Source: Congeria kusceri
Lineage: Eukaryota > Mollusca > Bivalvia > Myida > Dreissenidae
Length of the DNA stretch: 64,000 bases
Reading direction: 5' to 3'
NCBI GenBank assembly: GCA_027627225.1
Contig: CM051030.1
Span: forward strand, 4,803,501 to 4,867,500
Below are positions 42,937-55,998 of the stretch, in pieces. The translations under genes were made by a program, and so were the position numbers. Below the pieces are notes generated by a model. The model was not told the DNA's origin. It worked only from the letters and a program-made list of their open reading frames with translations, and did not search any database. Positions within the stretch are counted from its first letter, which is position 1. Every line of letters starts with the position of its first letter.

Positions 42937-45283
42937 AGCTCACCTGAGCACAACGTGCTCACGGTGCGCTTTTAGGATCGCCTTTTGTCCGTCGTCCATC
43001 GTGCATCGTGCGTCAACAATTCCTTGCAAAGAACATCTCCTCCTAAACCGCTGGGCAGATTTTCACCAAACTTCACAGGAATGATTATTTAGTAACCCTC
43101 TTTAAAATTTTGCAAATCGTTTCGGTCGGCTGCATATATAAGTCACCAGAGCTGAAAATAGATTTAAAAAGTGAAAACTTTAAAAATCTTTTTCTCTGAA
43201 ACTGCATGGCTGAGAGCTTTCATATTTGGTATGTGGCATCTTCTAGCGATCCTCTACAAAGATTGTTCAAATGCTGCCCCTGGGGTCAAAACTAGCCACG
43301 CCCCGGGGGTCACATTTTTATATAGACTTAAATAGCAAAATTACTTCAAAAATATTTTCCTCTGAAACCGAAAGGCCTAGTGGTTTCATATTTGGTATGT
43401 AACATCCTGTAGTGGTCCTCTACAAATATTGTTCAAATGATGCTCCTGGGATCAAAACTGGCCACGCCGTAGGGGATCACATGGATTATATACACTGCAA
43501 TAGCAAAATGATTTTAAAAATCGTCTGCTCTGAAACCGCAAGGCCGGTTTCATATTTGGTATGTAACATTGTATAGTGGTCCTCTACAAAGATTGTTCGA
43601 ATGATGCTCCTGGGGTCAAAACTGTCCACGCCCCGGGGGTCACATGGTTTATAAAGACTTAAATAGCAAAATGACTTTGAAAATCTTCTCCTCTGAAACC
43701 GCAAGGCCCAGTGGTTTCATATTTGGTATGTGGCATCCTCTAGTGGTCATCTACAAAGATTGTTAAAATGATGCCCCTGGGGCCAAAACTGGCTTCGCCC
43801 CGGGGGTCACATTGTTTCCATAGACTTAAATAGCAAAATGACTTTAAAAATCTTCTCCTATGAAACAGTGAGGCCCAGTGCTTTTATATTTGGTATGTAA
43901 TATTGTATAGTGGTCCTCTACAAAGATTGTTCAAATGATGCCACTGGGGTCCAATTTGGCCACGCCCTGGTGGTCACATGGTTCTATAGACTTAAATAGC
44001 AAAATGACTAAATATCTTCTCCTCTGAAACCGCAAGCCCCAAAGTTTAATATGGTGTATGTAACATTGTAAAGTGATCCTCTACAATGATTATTTAAATG
44101 ATGCCCCTGGGATCAAACCTGGTCACGCCCTGTGTGTCAAATGGTTTCTTTAGACTTATATGGCAAGTGGACTTTGAAAGTCTTCTCCTCTGAAACTGCA
44201 AGGCCAAGAGGTTTCATATTTTGTATGTGACGTTGTATAGTGGTCCTCTATAAAGATTGTTCAAATAATGCCCCTTGGGTAAAAAGTGACTACGCCCCAG
44301 GGGTCACATGGTTAATATAGACTTAAATAGCAAAATGACTAAAAAATCTCTGAAACTGCAATGCCCAGAGGTTTTGTATTTGGTATATAACATTGTGTAG
44401 TGATCTACAATGATTGTTCAAATTTTGCCCCTGGGATCAAACCTGGCCACGTCCTGGGGATCACATAGTTTCTATAGACTTATATATGGCAATTGGACTA
44501 TAAAAATCTTCTCCTCTGAAACTGCAAGGCACAAAGGGTTTGTATTTGGTATGTAACATTGTATAGTGGTCCTCTACAAATAATGTTCAATTTTTGCCCT
44601 TTGGGTAAAAAGAGGCCATACTCGGGGGTCACATGGTTTATATAGACTTAAATGACTAAATGACTTTAAAACATTTCTTCTCTGAAAACTTAAGGTCCAG
44701 AGGATTTGTAATTTGTATCTAACATTGTATATTGGTCGTCTACAAAGATTGTTCAAGTTATGCCACTGGGGTAAATCCTAGCCACGCCCCGGGGGTCACA
44801 TGGTTTGTATAGACTTATATAGCAAGTGGACTTTACAAATCTTCTCTGAAACTGCAAGGCCCAGAGGTTTCATATTTTGTATGTAACATTGTATAGTGGT
44901 CCTCTACAAATATTGTTCAAAGGATGCACCTGGAGTAAAAGGAAGCCCCACCCTGGAGTCACATGGTTTCTATCGACTTATATGGAAAGTGGGTTTTGAG
45001 AATCTCCTCCTCTGAAACCGCAAGGCCCAGAGGTTTCATATCTGGCATGAAAATTGTGTAGTGGTCCTCTACAAATATTGTTTAAATTATGCCCCTGGCG
45101 TAGAAAGTGGCCACTCCCTGTGGGTCACATGTTTTATGTAGACTATAAAAATCTTCTCCTGAAACTGCAAGACCTAGATCTTTATACTCAGGTAAGTGGT
45201 TTAGTGCCATTTGGCCCTCTTGTTATAATTATGATGCCTTAAACTCAGGTAAGCGATCAAAGGCCATCGTGGCCCTCTTGTTT
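42937..45283 (+). mobile_element. Repeat-cored element, family Q, copy B
   Basis: Collinear with 17,630-19,976, including the doubled 3' terminal module. Small substitutions and indels are seen in the repeat units. Confidence 0.75.
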
Positions 45284-45432
45284 TTGTTAAGTTTTTCGTT
45301 ATTCACTTGTCTTGAAAACAATTTGACCTACAGCTTTCAAACTTGGTATGCTTACTCAGCATAATGAAATGAGTCAACAGGACAAGAACCATAACTCTGT
45401 CATGTCTTTTGATTGGTTTATGGCCCTTTTTG

Positions 45433-45996
45433 TGTCGCCTAAAAAGGCGACATATAGGGATTACTTTTGGTGGCGTCGGCGTTGACGGCGGTAGCGGCGT
45501 CCCTTCAGTTTGCACAGACAATAACTCGACAATAAATAAGTTTTTGTTCAATCTTCATGAAACTTTATGGAAGTGTTAGAAGGCATACAAGGAAGTTTAA
45601 CTTTGATTTTCGGCATAATTTCTTTAATCGTACTGGAGTTATGCCCCTTTTAAAAAAATAGTTCAATAAGGTATTGTGCAAACACTAACTTGAGAAGCTT
45701 TTGTGCAATCATTATGAAACTTTACGGAAGTGTTAGTAGGCATACAAGGAAGGTCATGATCGGTATTTGGCGTATTGGCTCTTATCTTACTTGAGTTATG
45801 CCCCGTCGAGCGACACATCCGACTCGCAGAGTTCTAGTTTAACTCAATTGTTTCATTTAGGTACTCTGAGAATGTATTGCAACAAGAGCTTCCACACTTT
45901 TTGTACTTATTACAGATATTTTGTAGGAAACGCTATTGTCAGGATCAAAGGATGCCATTCAGACGAGCGGTAGCCTCCGCACGCGGAGCTCTTGTT
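45433..45996 (+). mobile_element. Repeat-cored element, family R, copy B
   Basis: Counterpart of 20,126-20,682, with the same start hairpin, CTCCGC-ac-GCGGAG hairpin and CTCTTGTT (45,989-45,996). It lies immediately upstream of the copy-B start codon at 46,184. Confidence 0.65.
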
Positions 45997-46374
45997 TTAT
46001 GTTACGAAATTAGATATGGACCGATAATACAAAAACATGTATTCAGATGAACTCTGTATACGATAAACACAAAGGAGATCGATACGGTACTTCCCATTGA
46101 CGATCCATTTATTTTTACCACGATTAGCGTGTCAGCCAGTTTAAATCTGAGTTTGAATCACAGTTTAACCCAGAGCTGGCACCATGGCGGACGTGAGAGC
46201 TGTAGAGATTCTACAGGGGAACATCGAGAAGTTCAAGGCACTACCTGCACTGCCTGAAGATGACGATGCGTTTGAAACTTATAAAGATAACTTGGAGAAG
46301 GTATGATGTATTTTCCTTATACTTTGTATTACTTTACTCTTTTTTTAAGAAATGAATCACATGGAAGCTTTGCA

Positions 46375-46395
46375 ATTCTTCTTCGTTTTCTTCTT

Positions 46396-46426
<31 letters not shown>

Positions 46427-46519
46427 TTATTATTATTAGATACATTATTATTATTTTTATTATCATTATTATAAGATATATTATTATTATTATTATCATT
46501 ATTAGATCTATTATTATTA

Positions 46520-46558
<39 letters not shown>

Positions 46559-46660
46559 TATACTGTTATTATCATTATTTTTGTGATGATGATGATGATG
46601 ATGATAAGTATTATGCCGACGACGACGACGATTATTATTATTATTATTATTATTTCTTCT
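46375..46660. repeat. Compound microsatellite in intron 1, copy B
   Basis: Same mix of TTC, TTA, GAT and GAC runs as in copy A, but the composite block occurs once and the TTC run is longer. The 157-codon open frame across it is low complexity. Confidence 0.9.
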
Positions 46661-47066
46661 TCTTCCAAAGCAGGAAGTATATAGATGGCTTATGCCTTTC
46701 TTTAAGTATAAAGCGTACTTATAAACTAAAGCCTCTTTATATAAAAGCCTATAAAACGGAAGTTATTGTGCGATAAACCAATATTGAGTGTTGGGAAAAT
46801 AACGACATTTTCGAAATCCACAATCTCTTTTTTACCTGCGTTGAAAAAAGGTATTTTAAGCGCATCATAAACTTGACGTTTATGGTGACCTGCGAGTTTG
46901 ATTTTATATCGTGTCAGCCAAGTATATTTTAAGCGGCAATAACAATACCTCCACTTCTTGCTATGAAGTCTAAATCGCCGATGTCTTTGTGAAAGCTTGT
47001 CGTCGATAGAACTTGAAATAACACTGCTGAATATTCAATGAACATAACTGTTATCTACCCTAGTTC

Positions 47067-47213
47067 ATATGAGGCGTATCGTGGGAAAATTGGGCTTAAT
47101 GCATGTGCGTAAAGTGTCGTCCCGGATTAGCCTGTGCGGACTGCAAAACCTAATCCGGGACGACACTTTACGCACATGCATTCAGCCCGATTTTCCCACG
47201 ACAGGCCTCATAT
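47067..47213. mobile_element. Near-perfect palindromic MITE, copy B
   Basis: Counterpart of 21,969-22,115. Arms remain almost perfectly complementary despite independent substitutions. Confidence 0.85.
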
Positions 47214-47428
47214 ATACAGTCTTGCCCCGACGATCTTTGACTACTGCTATTTTGTAATAAGCGGAAAGTGCAATTCATGCCCTTAATTAAAAAGGGACAC
47301 TAATCTGACAGTTTGATGATCGTCGTTTCTATCTCTTGAGCTGGAAAATATACATAACGAGTTATTACACTTTGTTTAACATTTTAATTTGTATAACTTA
47401 ATTTGCTCAAAACAATCAGAATGTAAAG

Positions 47429-48230
47429 TCTCGGTCACACTATCGCGATTTTGGCTACGATTGCCCACGATTTGCAAAATCTTGGTGAAGCGTTGTAAAG
47501 CGTGAACACATACGTGCCGGCATCTGTATAAGTCTTGAAGAATTTTGGGTGATATTTATCGATCGGGAAGCGCTACCACAGTTTTGAACATGTTCAAAAC
47601 CTTCGTGGCTTATTGTATCGTCGCCACGATTTTTTCAAGGTAGGACAATCCAAGTGCAATCGTATCTCAATCTGGCTCATTCCTTCAGCCATCGTATAGG
47701 CATTCTTGGTCTTAAGTGTTTAATCGTGAATGTCTTTATAACAAATATATAAATGACTGTAATACGTTATGATACGTTTTGCTACATATATGATACGGAT
47801 TTCTAAGAAGCTTTACCCACGTTTCAGTTACTATTTCAGTAGGATCTTTTAGCGACAACTATCATGGCTACTCACAAATATACACGATGGACTACGACAA
47901 CGCGTGATAATTGTTGGCTGTTCGTGATAAATTTTCCTTAATCTAACTATAATCTTAACATAAACGTAAACAATCGTCTGTTCTCTTAGCGTATACCTGG
48001 CGCTAGCGTATTAGAACCGTAGCAGATCGTAACATGTCTTGGTAAAACCGTGGTGAATAGGCTGCAGAATGCTACAATTGTCGTTGATATTCGTAGTCTC
48101 GTCCTACAACAACCATCAGTATACGCAGGAAGATGCAACTGGGACACTGTGCATCCCGACTCATCACGAATAACACGTACACGATCAGTCGTATGCAATC
48201 GTAGCCAAAATCGTATCAGTGTGACCGAGG
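47429..48230. mobile_element. Non-autonomous DNA transposon with about 36-bp inverted ends, copy B
   Basis: Counterpart of 22,351-23,163. It is slightly shorter because of small internal deletions. Confidence 0.75.
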
Positions 48231-49121
48231 CATTTGGGACATTCAACTATCTGGCAACTGTTTGATATATTCGATCAAATAACCTTTTCTGTTCATGACA
48301 AGAACTTTAAACTGCATGTTTCTGTGATATTTCTAAGGCATTTGTCCATTTTTGTCACCTATATACGTCATTCAAACTCGTACAAAAAGGATGGAGAAAA
48401 ATCCTGTTCAGTATATTTGAAGTTTATTGTCCAAACCTAAATGTATTGGTAAGGCCTGGTATGTCTCATTCATTTAAAGTATATGTCGGCGCTCCATTGG
48501 CTCAGTTTTGGGACCGTTGTTTATGTAAAATGATAACGTTGATAATTTTCACAGGATTTCCCGTTTGTCTTTATCATGTACTACATCTGACGTACTTGAC
48601 CTTGAATATATATTGAGTAATAACTTGTGTCTTGATAATATTTGGAACAAAGTAGCGTTAGGGAATTTTTACCGTAGGCCTACCGTAGCCGCGGAAAAAA
48701 TAATGAATTTTATTACATCCATTAAAGTCGGTGCCCAAAGTACTTACTAAAATCATATAAACCTCTTCAGCCAACAATTCTTTTGTAACCTTAGAAACAC
48801 AAACACTATCGTCTTGTCAAGAAGAGCAGTATTACATTGACGCTTGTTTTCTTTACCGAGTGTACGCCGTCTCTTCCTCCCGTAGCTGATGGAGAGCGCC
48901 GTCGCTGACGTGACCCAGATCAGCGGCTACGCGGAGAGCATCATGCAGAAACTGAAGGAGCTGAAGGTCAGGATACCTGAAGAGATTCGCCGAATAAAAG
49001 CCGTCGTAGAGAAGAAGGTGCAAGCGCGGACGAAAGGTATATTATTAAGTATTTTATAAAGTTTAAAGAAAGAAGGCCTACAGTGGTCCTTTACATCCTC
49101 CCGCTCGTCTTCAAAATACGA

Positions 49122-49425
49122 CATTGTTAATGAAGACCTCCGGTCCATAATACACAGCATATTAGTACAAAAGAATTCAGACAAGTATTACAATAATTTG
49201 GTATTCTAGATTTAATATGGTCTTACATTTTGCTCCGGTAAATTAGTTACAAGTAAATCATGGTTTTCCTTTGCATTGTTAATGAAGACCTCCGGTCCAT
49301 AATACACAGCATATTAGTACAAAAGAATTCAGACAAGTATTACAATAATTTGGTATTCTAGATTTAATATGGTCTTACATTTTGCTCCGGTAAATTAGTT
49401 ACAAGTAAATCATGGTTTTCCTTTG
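49122..49425. repeat. Copy-B-specific 152-bp tandem duplication in intron 2
   Basis: The segment starting CATTGTTAATGAAGACCTCC occurs at 49,122 and again at 49,274 with no visible differences. Copy A has it once (about 24,059), so the event is younger than the 25-kb duplication. Confidence 0.9.
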
Positions 49426-50613
49426 CATTGACCGTTGTTTCAAACCCCAGTTTTATTCATATTTGTGTTTTGTGTTTGTTACATGTTTTGTATTGAGCTG
49501 TGTTGTTTTGGCAATTGGTCACTTGCCGTAAATAAATGACATTGTTCTGCTAATACGAGTTTTCTCCTGCTGCTGCAGCTGGAGTTTCACTTTGTTTATA
49601 TTTATTCTGTTAACAAATACGCATATAATGTACAAACCATGTACAGTTACAAGAAGACTAAACCATCAAAAACATATGAGAACGAAATATAAAATGTTAC
49701 AAATCTTTACTTTCGGTAAACTAGAATTCAAAGAGCGCAGCGGAGACAGCGTTCCAGGCAGGTATCTGCGCCAGATACAGTCGATCCAGAAGATTGCAAC
49801 TAAAACCAAACAGATGATGGACAGCCGTCTGGCGGAGCTTATTAGCGAGACCGAACGCTTGTTTGCAAAGATTAAAGACGGCGCGTCTCTGACGCTGGAA
49901 GACATGGAATTCCTCACAGGTTCGTTTGAAACCTATTGCCTCGTCAAAACGGTTTCATAACATTGTCCTTCCTTGTTTGTCCGATCGATAAAACTTGATC
50001 GGAAACGCGCAATTTAGAGAGTTAGGATTTCATTTTCATTGTGTCTTGTAAAGGTATCCATGTGCTGGTAAAGGTTTGTCGAGATCGAACTGAGCTGGAC
50101 TGGTTTTGCATCAGGCAGTGTTCCGTCAATTTTTAATGCTTGTTCAAGAGGAATATCTCAAAAGATATGAAGACCAGACAGTTCTCTACAAGATCATGCA
50201 TTTTCCTCAATCCTTCTTAAGCTGTACTAAGACTAAAATTAGGTTAAATTCAACTTTTTTAGCACTAACAACCGTTGAAGTTTTACAGGAATAAACTGAT
50301 ATAAAATGACCTATTTATGAAAGTGTCACATTAAGTTTGTTTTTGGTTTAAGAAATATACTTGAGTTGTTACTAAGGTGCTCTGATGATGGCTTAGATAA
50401 ACTTAAGGTGTCTATGCTTAACAGGTTGCACAGATGCATGGGTAAACACCAAAAGTAAGAGTTATGAAGACGAGAAACGTGACAAGGAAGAAGAGGTTAA
50501 TCACTATAATAAAAATCTAACGTACCTGATTAACTATTCTAATACTCGTAAAAATGTTTCAAAACTGTCCAAAACATCAACTTGAGTGCTTTAATTCAAA
50601 TGAATGGATTTTT

Positions 50614-51840
50614 AGCTCGACTTTTCGAAGAAAAAGCAAGCTATTATGCTCGCCCCGGCGTCGGCGTCGGCGTCAGCGTCGGCGTTGGGTCGGCGTCTGG
50701 TCTACGTTAAAGGTAAGCTAGTTTCTCAGGAATGGCTAGAGTGATTTTATTGAAACTTGAATCATTTATTCCCCATATTGAGATGTTCATTAAGCCAAGT
50801 TTGGTAACTCTAGTTAGAAATTTGTCAAAGCTATGGGCCTTTTTAAACTTCGAAAATGTATTTATAAGCATTTCGATAGGTTAAAGTTTTTTGGTAAGCT
50901 AGTTTCTCAGGAATGGCTTGAAGTATCGCATTCAAACGTGAAATATTTATTTCCCATATTAAAATACACCTATAAGCCAAGTTTGGTAACTCTAGTTTGA
51001 AATTTGTCAAAATTGTGAGCCTTTTACACTTAGAAATGTTACATAGAAGCTATTTCGATAGGTTTAAGTTTTTCGGTAAGCTAGGGTCTCAGGAATGACT
51101 TAAAGGATTTCATTCAAACTTTAAACAATATTCCCGATATTAAAATGAACCTATAAGCCAAGTTTGGTAACTCTAGTTTGAAATTTGTCAAAATAATGGG
51201 CCTTTTTACTCTTAGAAATTTAACATACAAGCTATTCGGATAGATTAAAGTTTTTGGTAAGTTAGTTTCTCCGGAATGGCTTTAGGGATTTTATTCAAAC
51301 TTGAAACATGTATTCCCTTTATTAAAATGAACCCTTAGGCCAGTTTTGATAACTCTAGTTTGAAATTTGTCAAAATTAGGGGCCTTTTTACACTTAGAAA
51401 TTTTACATACCACCTATTGAGATAGGTTAAAGTTTTTCGGTAAGCTAGTTTCTCAGGAATGGGTTGAGGGAATCATTCAAACATAAAACACTTATTTCCT
51501 ATATTAAAATGAACCCATAGGCTAATTTCGGTAACTCTGATTTGAAATTTGTCAAAACTATGGACCTTTTTACACTTCGAAATTTTTCATTACCGCAGCA
51601 GGGGTGTCGGCGTGATTTCCACTCTCTGACATGAGAAAGAATCTTTATTCATAGATAGCCTACAGTAATACTTTACTTGGGATTGCATTTGGGGTGGGTT
51701 GTTGGGGTCAAGGTCAATGTCACTGTTACTAAAAATAGAAACAGATTCAGTTAAATTACTCGAGAACAAATTGAAATATTAATAATATAACTCTGAAAAT
51801 CACAAGAAAAGTCGAGCGTACGGTCCTCCGACAGCTCTTT
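50614..51840 (+). mobile_element. Repeat-cored element, family P, intron 4, copy B
   Basis: Counterpart of 25,402-26,784. It lacks a segment of nearly 200 bp near the right end but has a short extra segment (TCTCTGACATGAGAAAGAAT, about 51,623) absent from A. Confidence 0.75.
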
Positions 51841-52744
51841 TATGGAATACGATTTGTTTATTTTAGGTTAGTTCCAAATGTCGTCTAATTTTGATAGAGT
51901 ATAACTGGTGTTGCTCTTAAAAGAAAATTCAGTATTTATACATAACTTGGTGTTTTCGTTGTTGTTTTTTCAAAATATATCTATTTCTTGGCTGCACCTC
52001 GCAACCTAAAACCTCTTTTGAGAGTTATTGTCTGTATGTCCTTTTTACAAAATGTTTGACTTTCGAATAAAATGTTACATCCAAGTTTTCTTTGACATTG
52101 TAGGAAGAGCGGAAGAAGAAGCGAGAGCAAGAGGAAAAGGAAAAAGAAGAACATAGGAAAATCGCGGAGCAGAAAGCCGAAGTAAACATAAGTACTATGA
52201 CTTCTATGGGATGAAATATTTTAACTTATAAGATCATCGATCCACTAAAAAAACACGACGGAATCGCAGTGAAAAAAAATGTTACGTACAAATACTACAG
52301 AATAATACCGTTGATTGAAATCCAAACGGCCTGTAGCCTTCTTTGCACATATGCTGATTGGCCATTTTGGCTTTTAAGGGACGATATGCAAAAAGTGCCT
52401 TTAAAGACTTAAGGAAATTTAAACTTAAAAAAATTCCTGTTATTCTTTTTGTGTGCCATTTCGTAACCTTTTAATATCAGGTTCTTATTCTTCAAACAAT
52501 AGTGCAAGTACTGTTAGGGAAATGTTTCTATCCTTAGGAAGAATTGAGAATAAAACTAGAGGAAGAAAAAAGGGAACGAGATAGGAAACTAAAACAAGAA
52601 GAGAAAGAGAGAGAAGAGCGGCGAATTGCTCAAGAGAAAGCTGACAGGGAGGCAAGACGTCGCGATCCTAAAAACTGGAAACTGCCATGTAAGTATGTAT
52701 GACTCGGACTTATACCATACTTCATAAAGCTGCCTTTGTTTTTC

Positions 52745-53145
52745 GGTATTCAATAACTGTGATATTAGAACTGGTTACTGGTGGGCGGAGCTTAATATGC
52801 AAGATTATCGTGCAATAAGTAGCGTGCGGTATATTGAAATTTAGTTTTAATTTATACGCACGCTACTTATTGCACGGTAAGCTTGCACATTCGGATCGCA
52901 TCACGTGACTTTGCGACATCCCTAAATTTGGAAACGACACAGATTTCAAGCACGTCAAACATAACGTGACGTCTAGGAACTGCCCATTGGGATCGGCATT
53001 GTACAAAGTTGCGATGTGATCGGTAAATATGGTATAAAACACTTTTAGCACCCTTTGGCCTCAATATGTTAATTATTTAATCTCGCCCTGGGGACTCGTT
53101 AAATAACTAATATATTTCGGTCAAAGTATGCTACAACTTTTACTA
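52745..53145 (+). mobile_element. Foldback element in intron 6, left member of the inverted pair, copy B
   Basis: Counterpart of 27,690-28,085. Its stem is at about 52,799-52,889 and it has the same extra central segment. Confidence 0.7.
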
Positions 53146-53576
53146 AATGACATGGCACGCTAGAACTCTATTGCATAATTTAACGATTAAGTGCACATTC
53201 GCGTTGTTAATTCAACAACGGTATTTTGAGTGGCATGTATCGAATTCATACGATTTATTTACGAAAAATGTTTTTGTAATAATTTTATATTTTCATGCGT
53301 ATACGATCAATGTCAAATAAATATACTTTTCTAGGTTTTGCCACGAACAGTTTAAACTTCTTCCCCGATATTGTAAATTGATTAATATCCTTTCTTCGAT
53401 CGTCACAAACACATCACACGCTTTTGAACGGTGATCTTTTGTGTAAAATTGGTTGCTCGTTAAACATGGATATACATGTGCATTGCAGGTTAATGTGCAT
53501 GTAATTGACATTTGTGTTCCAAGATATATTTTCATTTAATGTAATTTATATAATTGTCAAACGTTTACCTAAAAAA

Positions 53577-53842
53577 TATGCAGCATTGCCAAGAACATAT
53601 GCAGCATTGCCAAAACATATGCACCATTTCCAAAAACATATGCCGCATTGCCAAAAACATATGCACCATTGCCAAAAACATATGCACCAATGCCAAAAAC
53701 ATATGCCGCATTGCCAAATACATAAGCCGCATAGCAAAAACACATGCACCATTGCAAATAAACAAATGCAGCATTGCCAAAAACATGTGCAGCATTGCTA
53801 GAAACATATACATCATTGACAAAAACATAAACTACATTCCCA
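53577..53842. repeat. 21-bp minisatellite in intron 6, expanded in copy B
   Basis: About three more units than in copy A. The extra units are at the left side, with variants CAGCATTGCC and CACCATTTCC. Long open frames here in several frames are repeat artefacts. Confidence 0.85.
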
Positions 53843-55489
53843 ATTCACAAATTTTCAATCGGCGTGTCTTTTACATACCACAGATACACAGGTGACGTTG
53901 GCGAACGTAAAACTTACCATCACTGAATGAAAACTGCAGTTTCCTTCGCCGACAACGACATGGACGACAAAGACATCGAGTGTACAGCAAGTGACGATTT
54001 TGATGATTACAACGCCATACTGGGCGACGGGGAAAAAGCTGCAAGTCGAATTGTCTGCATACAATCAAAGAAAAGAAACTTGGGAACAGATGTAAGAATT
54101 TGCATAAATTATATAGCGTATCTGTTCATTAACGTAAATGTATTATTTTCGCATGAGCAAAGCATTAGATAGCTAGATATAAGATGTTAAAAAAATATGT
54201 GGCGTGCATACGCGAAAGTATTGAGTTGAACTCGGCAGCTTCAGATAAAGCTGTTCGATGGAGTAGTTTAAAAATACACGATAAAACTATCGCGTAACCT
54301 CGCGATAGTGTTGATATGTTTTGCAGTTGTGCTTCACATTATTTCTTCAGGAACCGTTTATTGTAGATATTATCTACATATTTTAGCTCTTTCTATTTCG
54401 GTGATTGTCACCTTTTTGCTGCGCACATTTCAGATACCGTTCCGTGTATTTATACCGTACGTGAAACCCGGCACAATAGCCGAAAAAATACTCATCAAAC
54501 AAAGCGTCAACGGTGGCGAATGGGAAACGAAAGAAGTTGTTCAGGGTACGGACAACATTCGAAGAGCATGCATATGTCATGTGCTAGATCTTTTGTCAAT
54601 AGTGGTCAATATAGCTGTTTAAATGGAATATAATTTGAAATGCAAGTGTCACACTCGTGCTTAATTTTAATGTATTCATATATATTTCTATTTAACACTG
54701 GCTTCCGTGATATGTTACACTAATGTTATTTAGATTCTAATTTATAGTCATTTTCTTCTTCTGAGAGCTAATATTGCACCTTCTGGTTCTCAAGGGACGT
54801 TATGCTTATGTGCTTTATATCAAATAATGACTCATTTTACGTTCCGTAATGAGACTTTTTATTTGTATTGCTATGCTGACGCTATTTTATACAGGCATAA
54901 CGTCGTTTATTATTTTACCTAAAACGACGTTATGCGTTCATTTAGGAGTTGTATGACGTCTCTCTGGCGGGCGTGGAACTGCTTGACGTCAACAGCTGCA
55001 AGCTAATGGTTGTCACTCGTCCAGTGGTACAGACAGTCTGCGTCAATGAACAAGAGGTTCAAATCAGCTCTGATCTGGACTCCGATGTTAGAGTCCTGAT
55101 TGAAGAGGGTACATTTAAAGAGCCCAGCAGTATCGAAATGAAGGTTTCTGAATTTTTTATTATGTTTCACATATTTAGAACTACAACGAAATCATATTTG
55201 CGTTATACTCCGTCATACGAGGATAACAAATGGTCATGTACTTCAATAAGGTTAAGCCATCTATCGGAAATTATGGTTACTCTTCATGGTCCCTAGTTCT
55301 TTGAAAAAATAATAATATAATATTGATTTCGTAATATGAAAAGTATTATTTCTGAATACATTAATTTTCAATAAGTGCAACAGACAAATGTATCATCTCA
55401 ACTATAAATTCTAAGCCTGATTCCCTTGTCATAATTATGCTCATATGTATTGAAAAATGGAGCATGATTGTATTTTTATGTTGTCTATT

Positions 55490-55998
55490 TAAAGGGACTC
55501 AATCATTGTAGAGGGCCTCAAGGGGGCAATTTCTTAAAAAAACAATCTGAAAGTTAGATATTAATACTGGCATATAATATCGGTTAAAACAGAGTATATA
55601 AAATGGAAAAGAGTGTATGCATTGTGAGATAAAAATTAATATATAATATGGGTCTTGTTTGTTTGGCCCTTTTCATGTTTAAATTTTGACGTCAGAAATG
55701 AGAGTATTGTGTATGACCATAGTTTACACACGACTCCTTACCAAGCATGATAACGCAGTTGGTTAAAGCGCTGTCTACTGTCATTACTTCGTATGACTCC
55801 TAATTCGTGAGTTCGATCCCCGCTTGGAGTTTTAATATTTCAGACTTTGTTTGCGGACGAGTTTTTATCAAATATCTCATTATGTATTATATTATTTTTT
55901 ATTTTTTAATGCATATTTCATTGTTGAGCGCATTTATATAATATCATATCAGCTATAGTACGACAGGAATCCACTTTTTCATCGACATAGTCCCTTTA
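55490..55998 (+). mobile_element. tRNA-containing element with inverted ends, copy B
   Basis: Counterpart of 30,363-30,871. The A-box-like and B-box segments are retained. Confidence 0.6.

Noticed and set aside
46303..46776. 157-codon open frame with poly-Leu, poly-Ile and poly-Asp
   Set aside because: Same microsatellite in copy B; low complexity only.
53505..53895. Several overlapping open frames on both strands in intron 6
   Set aside because: Produced by the 21-bp minisatellite, which keeps all frames open; not conserved in copy A, where the array is shorter.
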